Position numbers and translations under genes: made by a program. A DNA stretch of 64,000 nucleotides, from the NCBI GenBank assembly GCA_944322565.1, contig CALUPG010000001.1:247248-311247 (forward strand). The letters run 5' to 3'. The stretch's first letter is position 1. The number at the start of each line of letters is the position of its first letter. This document shows, piece by piece, positions 34,687 through 44,341 of the stretch. Source of the stretch: an uncultured Bacteroidales bacterium. Its GTDB lineage: Bacteria > Bacteroidota > Bacteroidia > Bacteroidales > UBA932. The notes beneath the pieces were generated by a model. That model was not told where the DNA came from. It saw only the letters and a program-made list of their open reading frames with translations, and did not search any database.

Positions 34687-36492
34687 TCAATCCAAATTGC
34701 CACTTTTTCTTTTACGTTCAATCTCGTCAAGAATTATTTTCCTGATTCTCATAGATTTAGGAGTAACCTCAACAAGTTCATCTTCCTGTATATATTCCAA
34801 AGCCTCCTCAAGAGAGAATTTTATCGGAGGCGGGAGCATCACTTTGTCATCACTGCCGGAGGCCCGCATATTGGTCAGTTTCTTGGTCTTGCAGATATTT
34901 ATGTTAAGGTCGCGCTCCCTCGTGTGCTCCCCGACGACCTGTCCGGCATAAATATCGTCTCCCGGCTCGACAAAGAAACGGCCCCTGTCCTGAAGCTTGT
35001 CCATTGAATACGCCACGGCGACACCTGTCTCGAGAGATACCAGAGAACCGTTGGTCCTGCGCTCGATGTCACCCTTGTACGGCTCATACCCCTTGAATCT
35101 GTGTGCTACAACGGCCTCTCCCTGGGTAGCCGTGAGAAGATTGCTCCTCAGCCCCATGAGTCCACGCGCCGGGATATCGAAATCCAGATGCGTCCTGTCC
35201 CCCTTTGTCTCCATGTGAATCAGGGCGCCTTTTCTTCTTGTGGTGATTTCTATCGCCTTGCCGACAAACTCCTCCGGAACCTCTATGGTAAGATTCTCGA
35301 TAGGTTCGCAGCGCTCCCCGTTTATGGTCTTGTCCAGTACTTTCGGCTGGCCTACCTGAAGTTCGAAGCCCTCGCGGCGCATCGTCTCTATCAGGACGGA
35401 CAGATGAAGGACTCCCCTTCCGTACACTATGAACGAATCAGCGTTCGGACCCGGCTTCACCCTCAGGGCGAGATTCTTCTCCAGTTCCTTTTCCAGACGC
35501 TCCTTGAGATGGCGTGAAGTGACGAATTTGCCTTCTCTTCCGAAGAAAGGAGAATTGTTGATGCAGAAGAGCATGCTCATAGTAGGCTCATCCACGGAAA
35601 TAGGCGGGAGCGGCTCCGGGTTCTCAAAGTCGGCGACTGTGTCACCTATCTCAAACCCCTCCAGCCCCACTACGGCACAGATGTCACCGCACTGCACTGC
35701 ATCCACCTTTGACTTTCCGAGTCCGTCGAAGACCATCAGTTCCTTGATCTTCTGCTTCTGCACTATGTCATATCTCTTGCAGAGACTTATGTTCATGCCT
35801 GAGGTCAATTCTCCCCGGGTCACCCTTCCCACGGCAATCCTGCCCACATAAGGAGAATACTCGAGGGAAGAAATCAGCATCTGCGGCGTCCCCGGATTAT
35901 GGGCCGGGGCAGGAATCTCTTCCAGAATCGTGTCAAGAAGGGCGGTTATGTCATTTGAAGGCTTCCTCCAGTCAAGCGACATCCAGCCCTGCTTCGCACT
36001 TCCGTATACAGTCTTGAAATCCAACTGGTCTTCTGTCGCATTGAGAGAAAACATCAGATCGAATACCTCTTCCTGTACTTCTTCCGGACGGCAGTTCTGC
36101 TTGTCCACCTTGTTGATGACCACTATCGGCTTCTTGCCCATCTCAATGGCCTTCTGAAGCACAAAGCGGGTCTGAGGCATACAGCCTTCGAATGCGTCCA
36201 CAAGCAGGAGCACTCCGTCCGCCATATTCAGCACGCGCTCGACCTCGCCGCCGAAGTCGCTGTGGCCCGGAGTGTCGATTATATTGATTTTTACTCCCTT
36301 ATATATTACCGAGACATTCTTTGCAAGAATAGTTATACCTCTTTCCCTTTCAAGGTCATTGTTGTCAAGAATCAGTTCCCCGAGTTTCTCCTGGTCTCTC
36401 ACGAGCCGCGCCTGATAAATCATCCTGTCGACAAGTGTCGTCTTTCCGTGGTCGACATGCGCGATAATTGCAATATTCCTTATTTCCTGCAT
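34687..36492 (-). CDS. typA: Ribosome-associated GTPase TypA/BipA
   Basis: About 601 residues from ATG 36492. The frame is open 15 codons further, but MQEIRNIAIIAHVDHGKTTL is the normal N-terminus. G1 is AHVDHGKTT, G3 is DTPGHSDF and G4 is NKVDK. EF-G-like domains and the BipA C-terminal domain follow. BipA helps 50S assembly, notably under stress or cold. A -7 element lies at 36525-36532, back to back with the guaA promoter. Confidence 0.95.
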   Translation of the reverse strand: MQEIRNIAIIAHVDHGKTTLVDRMIYQARLVRDQEKLGELILDNNDLERERGITILAKNVSVIYKGVKINIIDTPGHSDFGGEVERVLNMADGVLLLVDAFEGCMPQTRFVLQKAIEMGKKPIVVINKVDKQNCRPEEVQEEVFDLMFSLNATEDQLDFKTVYGSAKQGWMSLDWRKPSNDITALLDTILEEIPAPAHNPGTPQMLISSLEYSPYVGRIAVGRVTRGELTSGMNISLCKRYDIVQKQKIKELMVFDGLGKSKVDAVQCGDICAVVGLEGFEIGDTVADFENPEPLPPISVDEPTMSMLFCINNSPFFGREGKFVTSRHLKERLEKELEKNLALRVKPGPNADSFIVYGRGVLHLSVLIETMRREGFELQVGQPKVLDKTINGERCEPIENLTIEVPEEFVGKAIEITTRRKGALIHMETKGDRTHLDFDIPARGLMGLRSNLLTATQGEAVVAHRFKGYEPYKGDIERRTNGSLVSLETGVAVAYSMDKLQDRGRFFVEPGDDIYAGQVVGEHTRERDLNINICKTKKLTNMRASGSDDKVMLPPPIKFSLEEALEYIQEDELVEVTPKSMRIRKIILDEIERKRKSGNLD

Positions 36493-36524
36493 AACCAACA
36501 CTATATTTCTCTGAAAATGCGCTG

Positions 36525-36532
36525 CAAAAATA
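36525..36532 (-). promoter_or_regulatory. -7 promoter element (TATTTTTG) for typA
   Basis: Minus-strand match to TAnnTTTG, about 33 bases before the ATG at 36492. Confidence 0.5.
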
Positions 36533-36565
36533 TACAATTCTCCCGTCTTTATGAAGTTTTTATAT

Positions 36566-36573
36566 TATTTTTG
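36566..36573 (+). promoter_or_regulatory. -7 promoter element (TATTTTTG) for guaA
   Basis: Match to TAnnTTTG about 35 bases before ATG 36608. It is divergent from the typA element. Confidence 0.5.
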
Positions 36574-36607
36574 CGCAGATAAATAAGAAACTTCTACAAT
36601 CACGGAT

Positions 36608-38230
36608 ATGACAGAAAAAATAATCATTCTGGACTTCGGCTCTCAGGTCACCCAGCTCATCGGGCGCAGACTCAGGGAACTGAATGTCTATTGTGAAATC
36701 TACCCCTACAACAAGATTCCGGCTCTCAGAGAAGATGTGAAGGGAGTGATTCTTTCGGGCAGCCCGTTCTCAGTGAGGGACGAGAAGGCCCCGCAGGCAG
36801 ACCTTTCCGCCATAAAGGGGAAGCTGCCTCTGCTGGGAATCTGCTATGGCGCCCAATACCTTGCCTACAAGTTCGGAGGGGACGTGAATCCTTCCATAGC
36901 CCGCGAATACGGCAGGGCAATACTTGAAGTGACCAAGTCCGACACCCGGCTCCTCAAGGGAGTGGCCGCACATTCTCAGGTATGGATGTCGCACGGGGAC
37001 ACAATCTCAAGACTTCCCGAGGGAGGAGAAGTCATCGCATCCACATCCGATGTTGTGAATGCCGCATACCACATCAAGGGAGAAGACACATATGCCGTAC
37101 AGTTCCATCCGGAAGTCTATCACACGAAGGAAGGGAGCAGGATACTCGCCAACTTCGCATACGACATCTGCGGATGCAAGGGGGACTGGACACCGGCATC
37201 GTTCATAGACACCACCGTCTCTGAACTCCGCAGCAGACTCGGCGACGACAAAGTCATCCTGGGACTGAGCGGGGGCGTCGACTCCACAGTGGCATCAGTC
37301 CTGCTCCACAGGGCAATCGGGAGCAACCTCACCTGCATCTTCGTGAACAACGGGCTGCTGCGCAAAAATGAATTCGAGGATGTGCTCGCCTCATATCAGG
37401 ACATGGGTCTGAATGTAATCGGCGCCGATGCCTCAAAGGAATTCATCGCAGCCCTTGCCGGAGTCACCGAGCCTGAAGAGAAGAGAAAAATCATCGGAAG
37501 GCTCTTCATAGAGACTTTCGACAAATACGCCCGGAGCATCGAGAATGCCCGGTGGCTTGCCCAGGGCACCATATATCCGGATGTGATTGAATCGGCATCG
37601 GTCAACGGACCGTCATCCACCATCAAGTCTCACCACAATGTTGGAGGACTGCCCCAGAAGATGAACCTGAAAATTGTGGAGCCGCTCCGTTCCCTTTTCA
37701 AGGATGAAGTGCGCCGTGTGGGCCGGGCCCTCGGCATCAGGGACGAACTCATCAACAGGCATCCGTTCCCGGGCCCGTCCCTCGGAATCAGGATACTGGG
37801 AGATGTTACAGAAGAAAAGCTCAGGATTCTGCGCGAAGCCGACGACATATTCATCAGAGGACTCAAGGAATATTCGCTGGAAGGCAACAAGGCTGCAGCA
37901 GAGGCCCTCGCAGGTCCGGGTGCAACCTGCGTCCGCTCCGCCTCAGACCCGACAATGACTGCATACAGCCTCTACGACGCCATCTGGCAGGCAGGGGCCA
38001 TACTGCTTCCTGTCCGCAGTGTCGGAGTGATGGGTGACGAAAGGACATACGAGAACACCATCGCCCTCCGTGCGGTGATCTCCACCGACGGAATGACAGC
38101 AGACTGGGTTCATCTCCCGTATGACTTCCTTGCCAAGACGAGCAACGACATCATCAACAAGGTACGCGGGGTCAACAGGGTTGTCTACGACATAAGTTCC
38201 AAGCCGCCTGCCACCATAGAGTGGGAATGA
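36608..38230 (+). CDS. guaA: GMP synthase (glutamine-hydrolysing)
   Basis: 540 residues. The class I glutamine amidotransferase domain (1 to about 190) has nucleophile C79 in LLGICYGAQ and the His/Glu pair in [10 protein letters not shown]. The ATP-pyrophosphatase domain has the PP-loop LSGGVDSTV. The C-terminal dimerisation domain ends in KPPATIEWE. It converts XMP to GMP. It is slightly longer than the common 510-525 residues because of an insert after [16 protein letters not shown], seen also in other Bacteroidetes. A hexapeptide-repeat gene follows. Confidence 0.95.
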   Translation: MTEKIIILDFGSQVTQLIGRRLRELNVYCEIYPYNKIPALREDVKGVILSGSPFSVRDEKAPQADLSAIKGKLPLLGICYGAQYLAYKFGGDVNPSIAREYGRAILEVTKSDTRLLKGVAAHSQVWMSHGDTISRLPEGGEVIASTSDVVNAAYHIKGEDTYAVQFHPEVYHTKEGSRILANFAYDICGCKGDWTPASFIDTTVSELRSRLGDDKVILGLSGGVDSTVASVLLHRAIGSNLTCIFVNNGLLRKNEFEDVLASYQDMGLNVIGADASKEFIAALAGVTEPEEKRKIIGRLFIETFDKYARSIENARWLAQGTIYPDVIESASVNGPSSTIKSHHNVGGLPQKMNLKIVEPLRSLFKDEVRRVGRALGIRDELINRHPFPGPSLGIRILGDVTEEKLRILREADDIFIRGLKEYSLEGNKAAAEALAGPGATCVRSASDPTMTAYSLYDAIWQAGAILLPVRSVGVMGDERTYENTIALRAVISTDGMTADWVHLPYDFLAKTSNDIINKVRGVNRVVYDISSKPPATIEWE

Positions 38231-38288
38231 CAGGCCGGACATGACTCTTATCCAATATTCAGGAATCTGACCCTTATTCAAGAAATAT

Positions 38289-38789
38289 ATGATTCTCAAA
38301 GAAAACAACGGCAAAGTCCCTTCTGTCGGCGAAGGGACTTTTGTTGCAGAAAATGCGACGCTTGCAGGAGATGTTACAATCGGCAGAAACTGCAGCATCT
38401 GGTACGGTGCCGTGCTGCGCGGAGATGTCGGGGCAATCCGCATCGGCGACAACAGCAATGTCCAGGACGGGGCAGTCCTCCACGGCACCCTCGGGGTCTC
38501 GGAGACTGTTCTCGGCGAATATGTCTCAGTAGGACACAACGCAGTCGTGCATGGAGCCAGGATAGGCAATGATGTCCTCATCGGAATGGGTGCGGTCGTC
38601 ATGGACAACGCCGTAGTACCGGACGGGACAGTCATAGCTGCAGGGGCCGTCATCCTGGCAGGCAGTGTCCTGGAGCCGGGCATCTATGCCGGAGTACCGG
38701 CAAAAAAAGTAAAGGACGGGTCAGAGAAAATAACAAAGATGGCCCACGACAATGCCGCAGGCTATCTTGAATACAAGGACTGGCACTGA
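38289..38789 (+). CDS. Gamma-carbonic-anhydrase-like hexapeptide-repeat protein
   Basis: 166 residues. A left-handed beta-helix of hexapeptide repeats (for example NATLAGDVTIGRNCSIWYGA) carries three candidate zinc histidines, H65 (VLHG), H83 (VGHN) and H88 (VVHG), in the gamma-CA/YrdA pattern. RGDVGAIRIGDNSNVQDG is a hallmark. Carbonic anhydrase activity is not certain, since many YrdA/PaaY-like members lack it. It ends two bases from the convergent dehydrogenase gene. Confidence 0.88.
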   Translation: MILKENNGKVPSVGEGTFVAENATLAGDVTIGRNCSIWYGAVLRGDVGAIRIGDNSNVQDGAVLHGTLGVSETVLGEYVSVGHNAVVHGARIGNDVLIGMGAVVMDNAVVPDGTVIAAGAVILAGSVLEPGIYAGVPAKKVKDGSEKITKMAHDNAAGYLEYKDWH

Positions 38790-38791
38790 CA

Positions 38792-39730
38792 TCACTGAAT
38801 ATTTCCGGCAAATGCACTGATGTTGTCGGCTATCATGTCCGCAAGTCTCTGCCTGGCCTCGACGGAAGCCCAGCCGACATGAGGGGCGAAGTTCATCCTC
38901 TCGGGGTGTCTCATACACAGAAGAGGGCTGTCTGCCGGAAGTGGCTCGGCAGAAAACACATCCAGTCCAGCTCCGGCTATAATGCCGGCATCCACGGCAT
39001 CGGCAAGGGCCTTCTCGTCCACAATGCCCCCGCGGCCCATATTGATGATGACGGCGGTGGACTTCATTTTCGCAATCTCCTCCGCTCCTATCAGCCCGGC
39101 TGTCCTCTCATTGTACGGTGCGTGTATTGACACGACATCCGACTTTGCCAGAAGTTCATCCAGCGGCAGACTCGGATATTCGCGGCAGTGGGAAGTTCCG
39201 GAAGTGGAGAAATAGCAAATCTTCATCCCGAAAGCCTCTGCGACCCTGGCCACGCGGCTGCCGATGGTCCCCATTCCTATGATTCCCATGGTCTTGCCTG
39301 CAAGTTCAAGATAGGGCACCGAGGCATCCGTAAAAATCCCGCCTGCGGAATACCGTCCGTCCTTCACATAGGAATCAAAATGCCTGGCTCTGCCGACAAG
39401 AGTCAATATGTGCATGAAAGTATTCTGCACGACTGAATCAGTGGAATAGCCGGCGACATTCCTTACCTGAATTCCCTTCTTCTCCGCATAGGCGAGGTCT
39501 ATGTTGTTGACACCGGTTGCTGCCTCACATATAAGTCTGAGACGCGGCGCCGCATCTATCAGTTTCGGGGTAACTCTGACTTTGTTTATGATGAGGATGT
39601 CACAGTCCCCCACCCTTATCAGCGCCTCCTCCGGAGACGAAGTCCGGTAAAGCACGAGTTCTCCGAACTTTTCTATTGCCGCAAATGAGACTTCGCCCAT
39701 AGTGGCGGCATCCAGAAACACTATCTTCAT
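38792..39730 (-). CDS. D-2-hydroxyacid dehydrogenase (NAD-dependent)
   Basis: About 312 residues from ATG 39730 (a TTG four codons upstream is less likely). The Rossmann NAD-binding motif is GIIGMGTIGSRVARVAEAFG. Catalytic residues are Arg in NMGRGGIVD, Glu in SAEPLP, and His in APHVGWAS. It belongs to the glycerate/hydroxypyruvate/phosphoglycerate dehydrogenase family without the ACT domain of SerA. Substrate cannot be fixed; glycerate or another 2-hydroxyacid is likely. Confidence 0.88.
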   Translation of the reverse strand: MKIVFLDAATMGEVSFAAIEKFGELVLYRTSSPEEALIRVGDCDILIINKVRVTPKLIDAAPRLRLICEAATGVNNIDLAYAEKKGIQVRNVAGYSTDSVVQNTFMHILTLVGRARHFDSYVKDGRYSAGGIFTDASVPYLELAGKTMGIIGMGTIGSRVARVAEAFGMKICYFSTSGTSHCREYPSLPLDELLAKSDVVSIHAPYNERTAGLIGAEEIAKMKSTAVIINMGRGGIVDEKALADAVDAGIIAGAGLDVFSAEPLPADSPLLCMRHPERMNFAPHVGWASVEARQRLADMIADNISAFAGNIQ

Positions 39731-39781
39731 ATCGGCCGTCAAATTATACCAAATATCCTATATAAATATCCTTTGATGCAG

Positions 39782-39815
39782 AAAAGGCGGACCGCCTTGA
39801 AGCGGACCGCCTTCC
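39782..39815 (-). terminator. Terminator after tRNA-Leu
   Basis: On the minus strand AAGGCGGTCCGC is followed by TTCA and a nearly complementary GGCGGTCCGCCTT (one central mismatch), ending in TTTT. It lies six bases after the tRNA 3' end. Confidence 0.75.
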
Positions 39816-39820
39816 GGGAG

Positions 39821-39904
39821 TGCGCGGGATCAGAGTCGAACTGACACGCCATTTCTGGCACTACCTCCTGAGAGTAGCGCGTCTACCAATTTCGCCACCC
39901 GCGC
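39821..39904 (-). tRNA. tRNA-Leu (anticodon CAG)
   Basis: 84 nt on the minus strand. The acceptor GCGCGGG pairs with CCCGCGC, and the anticodon loop CTCAGGA reads CAG. A long variable arm (class II) and the T-loop GTTCGACTC are present. CCA is not encoded. A -7 element lies 14 bp upstream. Confidence 0.94.
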
Positions 39905-39918
39905 CTCAAAAGTGGCTG

Positions 39919-39926
39919 CAAAGATA
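39919..39926 (-). promoter_or_regulatory. -7 promoter element (TATCTTTG) for tRNA-Leu
   Basis: Minus-strand match to TAnnTTTG, 14 bases before the first tRNA nucleotide, a fitting distance for a stable RNA promoter. Confidence 0.55.
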
Positions 39927-40001
39927 CAAAAGATTTTTTAATTCATACTATTTTTTTGATAACATCTTAAAAATATCTTCAATTTTTGCCAATGGCGAAT
40001 G

Positions 40002-40802
40002 TCATATAGTGATGTCAAACACGAATTCCTTTTCCCAGTCATTCACAATGAATGTCACATCAGTCTTTGAATAATTCACCGTCAGCTCCATGTCACCGAG
40101 ACTTTCGGCGGACCAGTCATATCCGCTTTCAGCCATCATGTTACCCAGAGCAAAACTTCTGAGCACCCTGCCGTCTTCAACTATTTCCAAAGACAGGGAA
40201 TTGTCTTTCTGGCGCGGGATGCGGACCGAGCATACACCCTCCGGAGCCAATTCGGGAACATAAGAAAAATCCCCGTCAAGAGGACGGCCCATGACATCAT
40301 ATCCGCACACATTGCCGGTTATCCGAAGAGAAAAAGGCAGATCCGGCTCTTCTTCACACACCAGATGCAGAATAATGCCGCAATAATTCTTGGCAGGGAA
40401 AGGCCGGCATTCACAAGACTCCCGGTCCGCATTCAGTCTTATGCAGTACATATAGACAGGAGGACACTGGCTTCCGTATGGTATCTCCAGACCCTGTCCA
40501 TCCATATAAAGCCCTTCTGTACCGCTGTTGACATTGACATGAACTTCCCCCCGTGGCACTCTGACACAATAATCGTCGGCAAAAGATTCTTGCGGCACAT
40601 TATCAAAGAAAAGAAAGCCGTCCGCCGATGTCACGCTCAGATACACTGAATCCATGGCATCCGTATCCACCCCACTCAAGTCAAACATTATGCAGCACGG
40701 GCAATCCCCTCTGTCCTCCTTCACCGAACACCCTGCGGGCATCATGAAGACCATCAACAACAAAAACACTGCGGGCGATATCTTTCTTTTCATTTCAGTC
40801 AT
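40002..40802 (-). CDS. FimB/Mfa2-family fimbrial anchor-like lipoprotein
   Basis: 266 residues. The signal peptide ends in a lipobox at C25 (MMPAGCSVKEDR). The Cys-rich CSVKEDRGDCPCCIMFDL start is characteristic of Mfa2/FimB-type minor fimbrillins, which in Porphyromonas anchor fimbriae and set their length. Two transthyretin-like beta domains fit the rest. It is the last gene of the five-gene operon, seven bases after the FimA-like gene. The surface-anchoring role is inferred from family and position. Confidence 0.8.
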   Translation of the reverse strand: MTEMKRKISPAVFLLLMVFMMPAGCSVKEDRGDCPCCIMFDLSGVDTDAMDSVYLSVTSADGFLFFDNVPQESFADDYCVRVPRGEVHVNVNSGTEGLYMDGQGLEIPYGSQCPPVYMYCIRLNADRESCECRPFPAKNYCGIILHLVCEEEPDLPFSLRITGNVCGYDVMGRPLDGDFSYVPELAPEGVCSVRIPRQKDNSLSLEIVEDGRVLRSFALGNMMAESGYDWSAESLGDMELTVNYSKTDVTFIVNDWEKEFVFDITI

Positions 40803-40809
40803 ATTTTAT

Positions 40810-41781
40810 TTAAATTTCGAACTGACCGGTATAGCCTTCTTCCCAGTCTTCCACCTCAATTGCAAATGATGCGTCACCCGGCAACATTTCCTGTTCCGGA
40901 TCCGAAGACCCGGGCCTTGTAATCCGGAGTTCCGTGACTGTATACAGGTGGTTGGATTCTATCACCGGCATTGTCATGGTATAATAGCATATCCTTCCTG
41001 AGAGACTGGCCTCAACTACAAGTCTGGTATGGCGGGGACACCATTCCTCCGCATAAGAATCCGCCAGATATGGATTCGGGCAGCAGTAGAAATAATGCGG
41101 AGTATCATACGGGATGCCGGGGGCCACCGGTTCGGACATTTCGCCAGTTTCAATAAGCTCCTGCTCAAGCAGGTCTTTCCCTTGTGAATTGTGCCAATAG
41201 GAAGGGGCATCATCGCCGATATAATGGACATCCCCGGCGACATTGGTCAGATAGATTCCTTTGATAATGAACTCGGAATTGCGATACTGCTCCAGGGCAA
41301 AGTCAGTCACTATCCGCTCTATGGAAACCCTTGCCACGAGTCGTCTGACTGGCACGGTAATACTTGCCGATGCCGACAATGTCACTTTTTTGCTTCCTGA
41401 CATCACCAGCGAGCCGACAGAATTGTCCTGCAGGTCCGAAACTTCTTCCCTAAGCGCATCAATGTTGAATATATTCACTATTCTCGGTGCATTCACTACA
41501 GCCACGACTTCCCTGTCCCCGGCAGTACAGTCAATGATAAGACTGTCTGATTCGGCAATGCTCCAGGCGTCAATGCTCCCGTCTTCCCTGAATACAAAGA
41601 CCTGCACCCTGCTGACGGCATTTTCATTGCCTATATCCGTCACTTTTGTCATGGAAGTGACAGGAACCGTCACACTCAATTCAACTTTTTCCGGAGACTC
41701 CTGACACACAGGCCGGAGCTCTTCTGTACAAGCCGCCAAAAAGAAAACAGCGGCTGCACCTGCAATAAATGTCTTTTTCAT
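40810..41781 (-). CDS. FimA/Mfa1-type fimbrillin lipoprotein
   Basis: 323 residues. A lipoprotein signal ends at C18 (FLAACTEEL). After it comes a FimA-like sequence: SVTVPVTSMTKVTDIGNENA, VSRVQVFVFREDGSIDAW, and VPVRRLVARVSIERI, whose Arg resembles the site processed by gingipain-like proteases in P. gingivalis. The C-terminal strand SFAIEVEDWEEGY is typical of the donor strand. It is probably the main shaft subunit of a surface pilus. Confidence 0.8.
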   Translation of the reverse strand: MKKTFIAGAAAVFFLAACTEELRPVCQESPEKVELSVTVPVTSMTKVTDIGNENAVSRVQVFVFREDGSIDAWSIAESDSLIIDCTAGDREVVAVVNAPRIVNIFNIDALREEVSDLQDNSVGSLVMSGSKKVTLSASASITVPVRRLVARVSIERIVTDFALEQYRNSEFIIKGIYLTNVAGDVHYIGDDAPSYWHNSQGKDLLEQELIETGEMSEPVAPGIPYDTPHYFYCCPNPYLADSYAEEWCPRHTRLVVEASLSGRICYYTMTMPVIESNHLYTVTELRITRPGSSDPEQEMLPGDASFAIEVEDWEEGYTGQFEI

Positions 41782-41793
41782 TGTAACTTATAA

Positions 41794-43737
41794 TTAATCG
41801 GTGATATATGTTTCTTCTTCATTCAACTTTCTCAGCAGAGGGGACAGCTCCGGATCAAGATTCGCCCTGAATTTCATCGAGGGATCCTGAATTACGCTCC
41901 TGCTGTAATATTCCATGGCTTCGGCCTTCATGTCAAGCCTTGCCATCACAAGTGCCGCCAGATAATTGGCCTTGGCGGATTTCTGCCGGATACCCGCAAG
42001 AATCGAGAGTGCAGTCTCTTCGTATCCGGCTGAAAGGCAAGCCAGGGCGCTGTTGTAATCCGAATATTGCCGCAGAAGCGAGACTGCCTTCCTGTAGTCC
42101 AGATTCCGTATTGCCTCAACGCCGGACATATATGCCGTATCAAGTTCAGCAGTATGTACAGTATCTTTCGCCATGTCAGGACGGTGAAGCCAAAACTCAA
42201 AATTCACACTCCTCAGCCTGGGATAGATTTTCTCCCTCAGATAAATATACCCCGGCAATGTCGAAAGCACCGTCTCCGCCGAATCTTTGTCACACGCGGG
42301 AGAGACTGACATAATCTTGCCTCTGATAACAGGAGACAGGGTGCTGTCATTCCTCACCAGCAGCTTCATCCTGTCCCAATTTTCAGGAACTGATGCCGTT
42401 CTCAGCCTCTGATGAAGGCTGTCCGGAAACTCTGTCCTGACAAAATCAAGGACAGACAACGCCCTGGCCCCGGCAAGCCGGGAATTGAATCCGTAATCTC
42501 CTTCCGGAGAACATGATGCGGTCACAGTCATTGAATCCAGCACATATTCTGCCTTTGAGGATATGTCTTCAATACACTTTCTGATGCGCCTCAATTCCGA
42601 TACATTGCCTTCAAGAAGAGTATCAATTTCGGCCGATCCCTGGCTGAAGTCGATAAAAGCACTGGTGTTGTCATAAATTCTGCGATACCTCACTACCGTC
42701 TTATATTTCGGCGTATCATCCACAAGAGAAGACAGGCTGCTGACATAGAAGACAAGAGAGTCGGGATGGTGCAGGGCAAGCAGCTTCCTGCCGTCTGCAT
42801 ACACTTCTCCGTCAAGAGATACTGTAATTTTTCTCAGTCCGGGAAAGCTGCGCACATTCTGCACATATCTGTAGCACAATGCCCCGTCAGCGCCTGCCAG
42901 CACCGTATCCAGCCTCAGCCCTTCGGAAACAATGGGATCCTTCACATATTTCCGGAACATAGTTTCCCTTGACTTTTTTCTGTTTTCATTCCTTTGCACG
43001 AGTGCATGTCTGGTATAATGTTCAAGGGCCTCCCGCTGACTTACGCCGAACAGGTTTTCAGCCTCAGGATCAGACACAAATGACGAATCTGTCTTCATGG
43101 CATATATTCCAGGATAATACCGCATCAGAAATTTCTCAAGCTGGTCAGTTCTCACGAAGGCCGAACTGTCAGTGATGATTGATGCAAGAAATGCCTGATA
43201 TCTCTCATACCCGCGCAGCTGAGCCTCACGATAACGGACGCCGGTGATATACAATGGCTCCAACGATGATTTCCGGCCCATGGCATCCATCTTCGGAAGG
43301 AACTTCAGTTTCCACCTTGAGTCTATCATGTCCGGAGGAACGGTAATGTCAAATTCAAGAGACACCGCCCCGCCGCGTTCCGCCACATTCCGGAATCTTG
43401 CGACAACCCGCGAAGCCGAAATCACATCAGTCGCGACCATATCTCCGGTAGAAGTTTCTCGTACAGCATTCATTATCAGCGGGTCTCCTCCGTCATTCTG
43501 CTCCTTGCCAGCAGTATCCGCCACTATGTTGCACCCGCCTTTCCATCCGTCATCCGCAGCCGGCCTGTCCTCTTCCCATGGAATGGACATCTCAACATGG
43601 ACATCCCTGTCCAAAATATCGGAGACCTTGCTTCCCACCCCGCACGACACCGGCAGAACAAGCGATGCAATCGCTGCCGCCACACTGACGGAAATGCCCC
43701 GGGCAAAATTTCCGCTGACATATCGTTTCTTGTCCAT
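41794..43737 (-). CDS. Outer-membrane-associated OmpA-like/TPR protein of the fimbrial operon
   Basis: 647 residues. A possible lipoprotein signal ends at C32 (VLPVSCGVG). An N-terminal beta-rich region (about 40-170) contains VSLEFDITVPPDMIDSRWKL. A central domain is OmpA-like (around 430-470; TVTASCSPEGDYGFNSRLAG followed by ARALSVLDFVR). TPR-like helices end the protein (about 555-635). Genes of this build occur beside DUF3575 and fimbrillin genes in Bacteroidales. It could hold the pilus at the outer membrane or to peptidoglycan; that role is inferred. It starts 14 bases after the DUF3575 stop. Confidence 0.65.
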   Translation of the reverse strand: MDKKRYVSGNFARGISVSVAAAIASLVLPVSCGVGSKVSDILDRDVHVEMSIPWEEDRPAADDGWKGGCNIVADTAGKEQNDGGDPLIMNAVRETSTGDMVATDVISASRVVARFRNVAERGGAVSLEFDITVPPDMIDSRWKLKFLPKMDAMGRKSSLEPLYITGVRYREAQLRGYERYQAFLASIITDSSAFVRTDQLEKFLMRYYPGIYAMKTDSSFVSDPEAENLFGVSQREALEHYTRHALVQRNENRKKSRETMFRKYVKDPIVSEGLRLDTVLAGADGALCYRYVQNVRSFPGLRKITVSLDGEVYADGRKLLALHHPDSLVFYVSSLSSLVDDTPKYKTVVRYRRIYDNTSAFIDFSQGSAEIDTLLEGNVSELRRIRKCIEDISSKAEYVLDSMTVTASCSPEGDYGFNSRLAGARALSVLDFVRTEFPDSLHQRLRTASVPENWDRMKLLVRNDSTLSPVIRGKIMSVSPACDKDSAETVLSTLPGYIYLREKIYPRLRSVNFEFWLHRPDMAKDTVHTAELDTAYMSGVEAIRNLDYRKAVSLLRQYSDYNSALACLSAGYEETALSILAGIRQKSAKANYLAALVMARLDMKAEAMEYYSRSVIQDPSMKFRANLDPELSPLLRKLNEEETYITD

Positions 43738-43751
43738 AATGCCAGAATTGT

Positions 43752-44318
43752 TCAGAAAACATACGAAATGGATATCAGAAGGTCATTCGGAAGAATGAAT
43801 CCCTTTCTGCCTGACGACAGGGTCAGGCCGCACGCGGGACAGGCATATTCAACATACCATTTCACCCCGGCCCACAGGCCTATTCCGAATTCAATGTTCA
43901 GATTCGGATGCAGCATATAAGTATATCCCGCAGTCAATCCTGCCCCCACTCTGTCTCCCTCTTCTGTCCTGCGGGATATTATGCCTCCGGTATTGTATTC
44001 CTGATACTGAAGTTTGCCCGCAATCCACCACCCGGAATAGACATGCCAGGGCCAGAACCTTGCTCCTGCACAATACGACTGCTGTCTGTTCTGGAACTGG
44101 CGTCCGGAACCGGAAGCCCTGAATGTCCACGGATTGTATTTCACTCCGGCATTTACCGTCCATCTCCTCGCGAAAGAATATGCAAGCTCGGCATTCAGAG
44201 TCCCGAGACTGGCATAGCCTGCAAGATTGGTTGACACCGCAAATCTTCTGGCCTCTGCCCCGGTGGCGGACATAACTGCCATACAGGCAAGCACAAGACA
44301 ATATTTCAGTATCCTCAT
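43752..44318 (-). CDS. DUF3575-like outer-membrane beta-barrel protein
   Basis: About 188 residues from ATG 44318. A signal peptide (MRILKYCLVLACMAVMSATG) precedes a small beta-barrel sequence: FAVSTNLAGYASLGTLNAEL, WTVNAGVKYNPWTF, a Tyr/Trp-rich middle, and the C-terminal strand LLISISYVF with terminal Phe, as needed for BAM insertion. The pattern matches DUF3575 proteins found next to fimbrillin genes. It is likely an outer-membrane partner of the pilus system. Confidence 0.75.
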   Translation of the reverse strand: MRILKYCLVLACMAVMSATGAEARRFAVSTNLAGYASLGTLNAELAYSFARRWTVNAGVKYNPWTFRASGSGRQFQNRQQSYCAGARFWPWHVYSGWWIAGKLQYQEYNTGGIISRRTEEGDRVGAGLTAGYTYMLHPNLNIEFGIGLWAGVKWYVEYACPACGLTLSSGRKGFILPNDLLISISYVF

Positions 44319-44341
44319 GATTATTGCGATTTTTGAGTTGA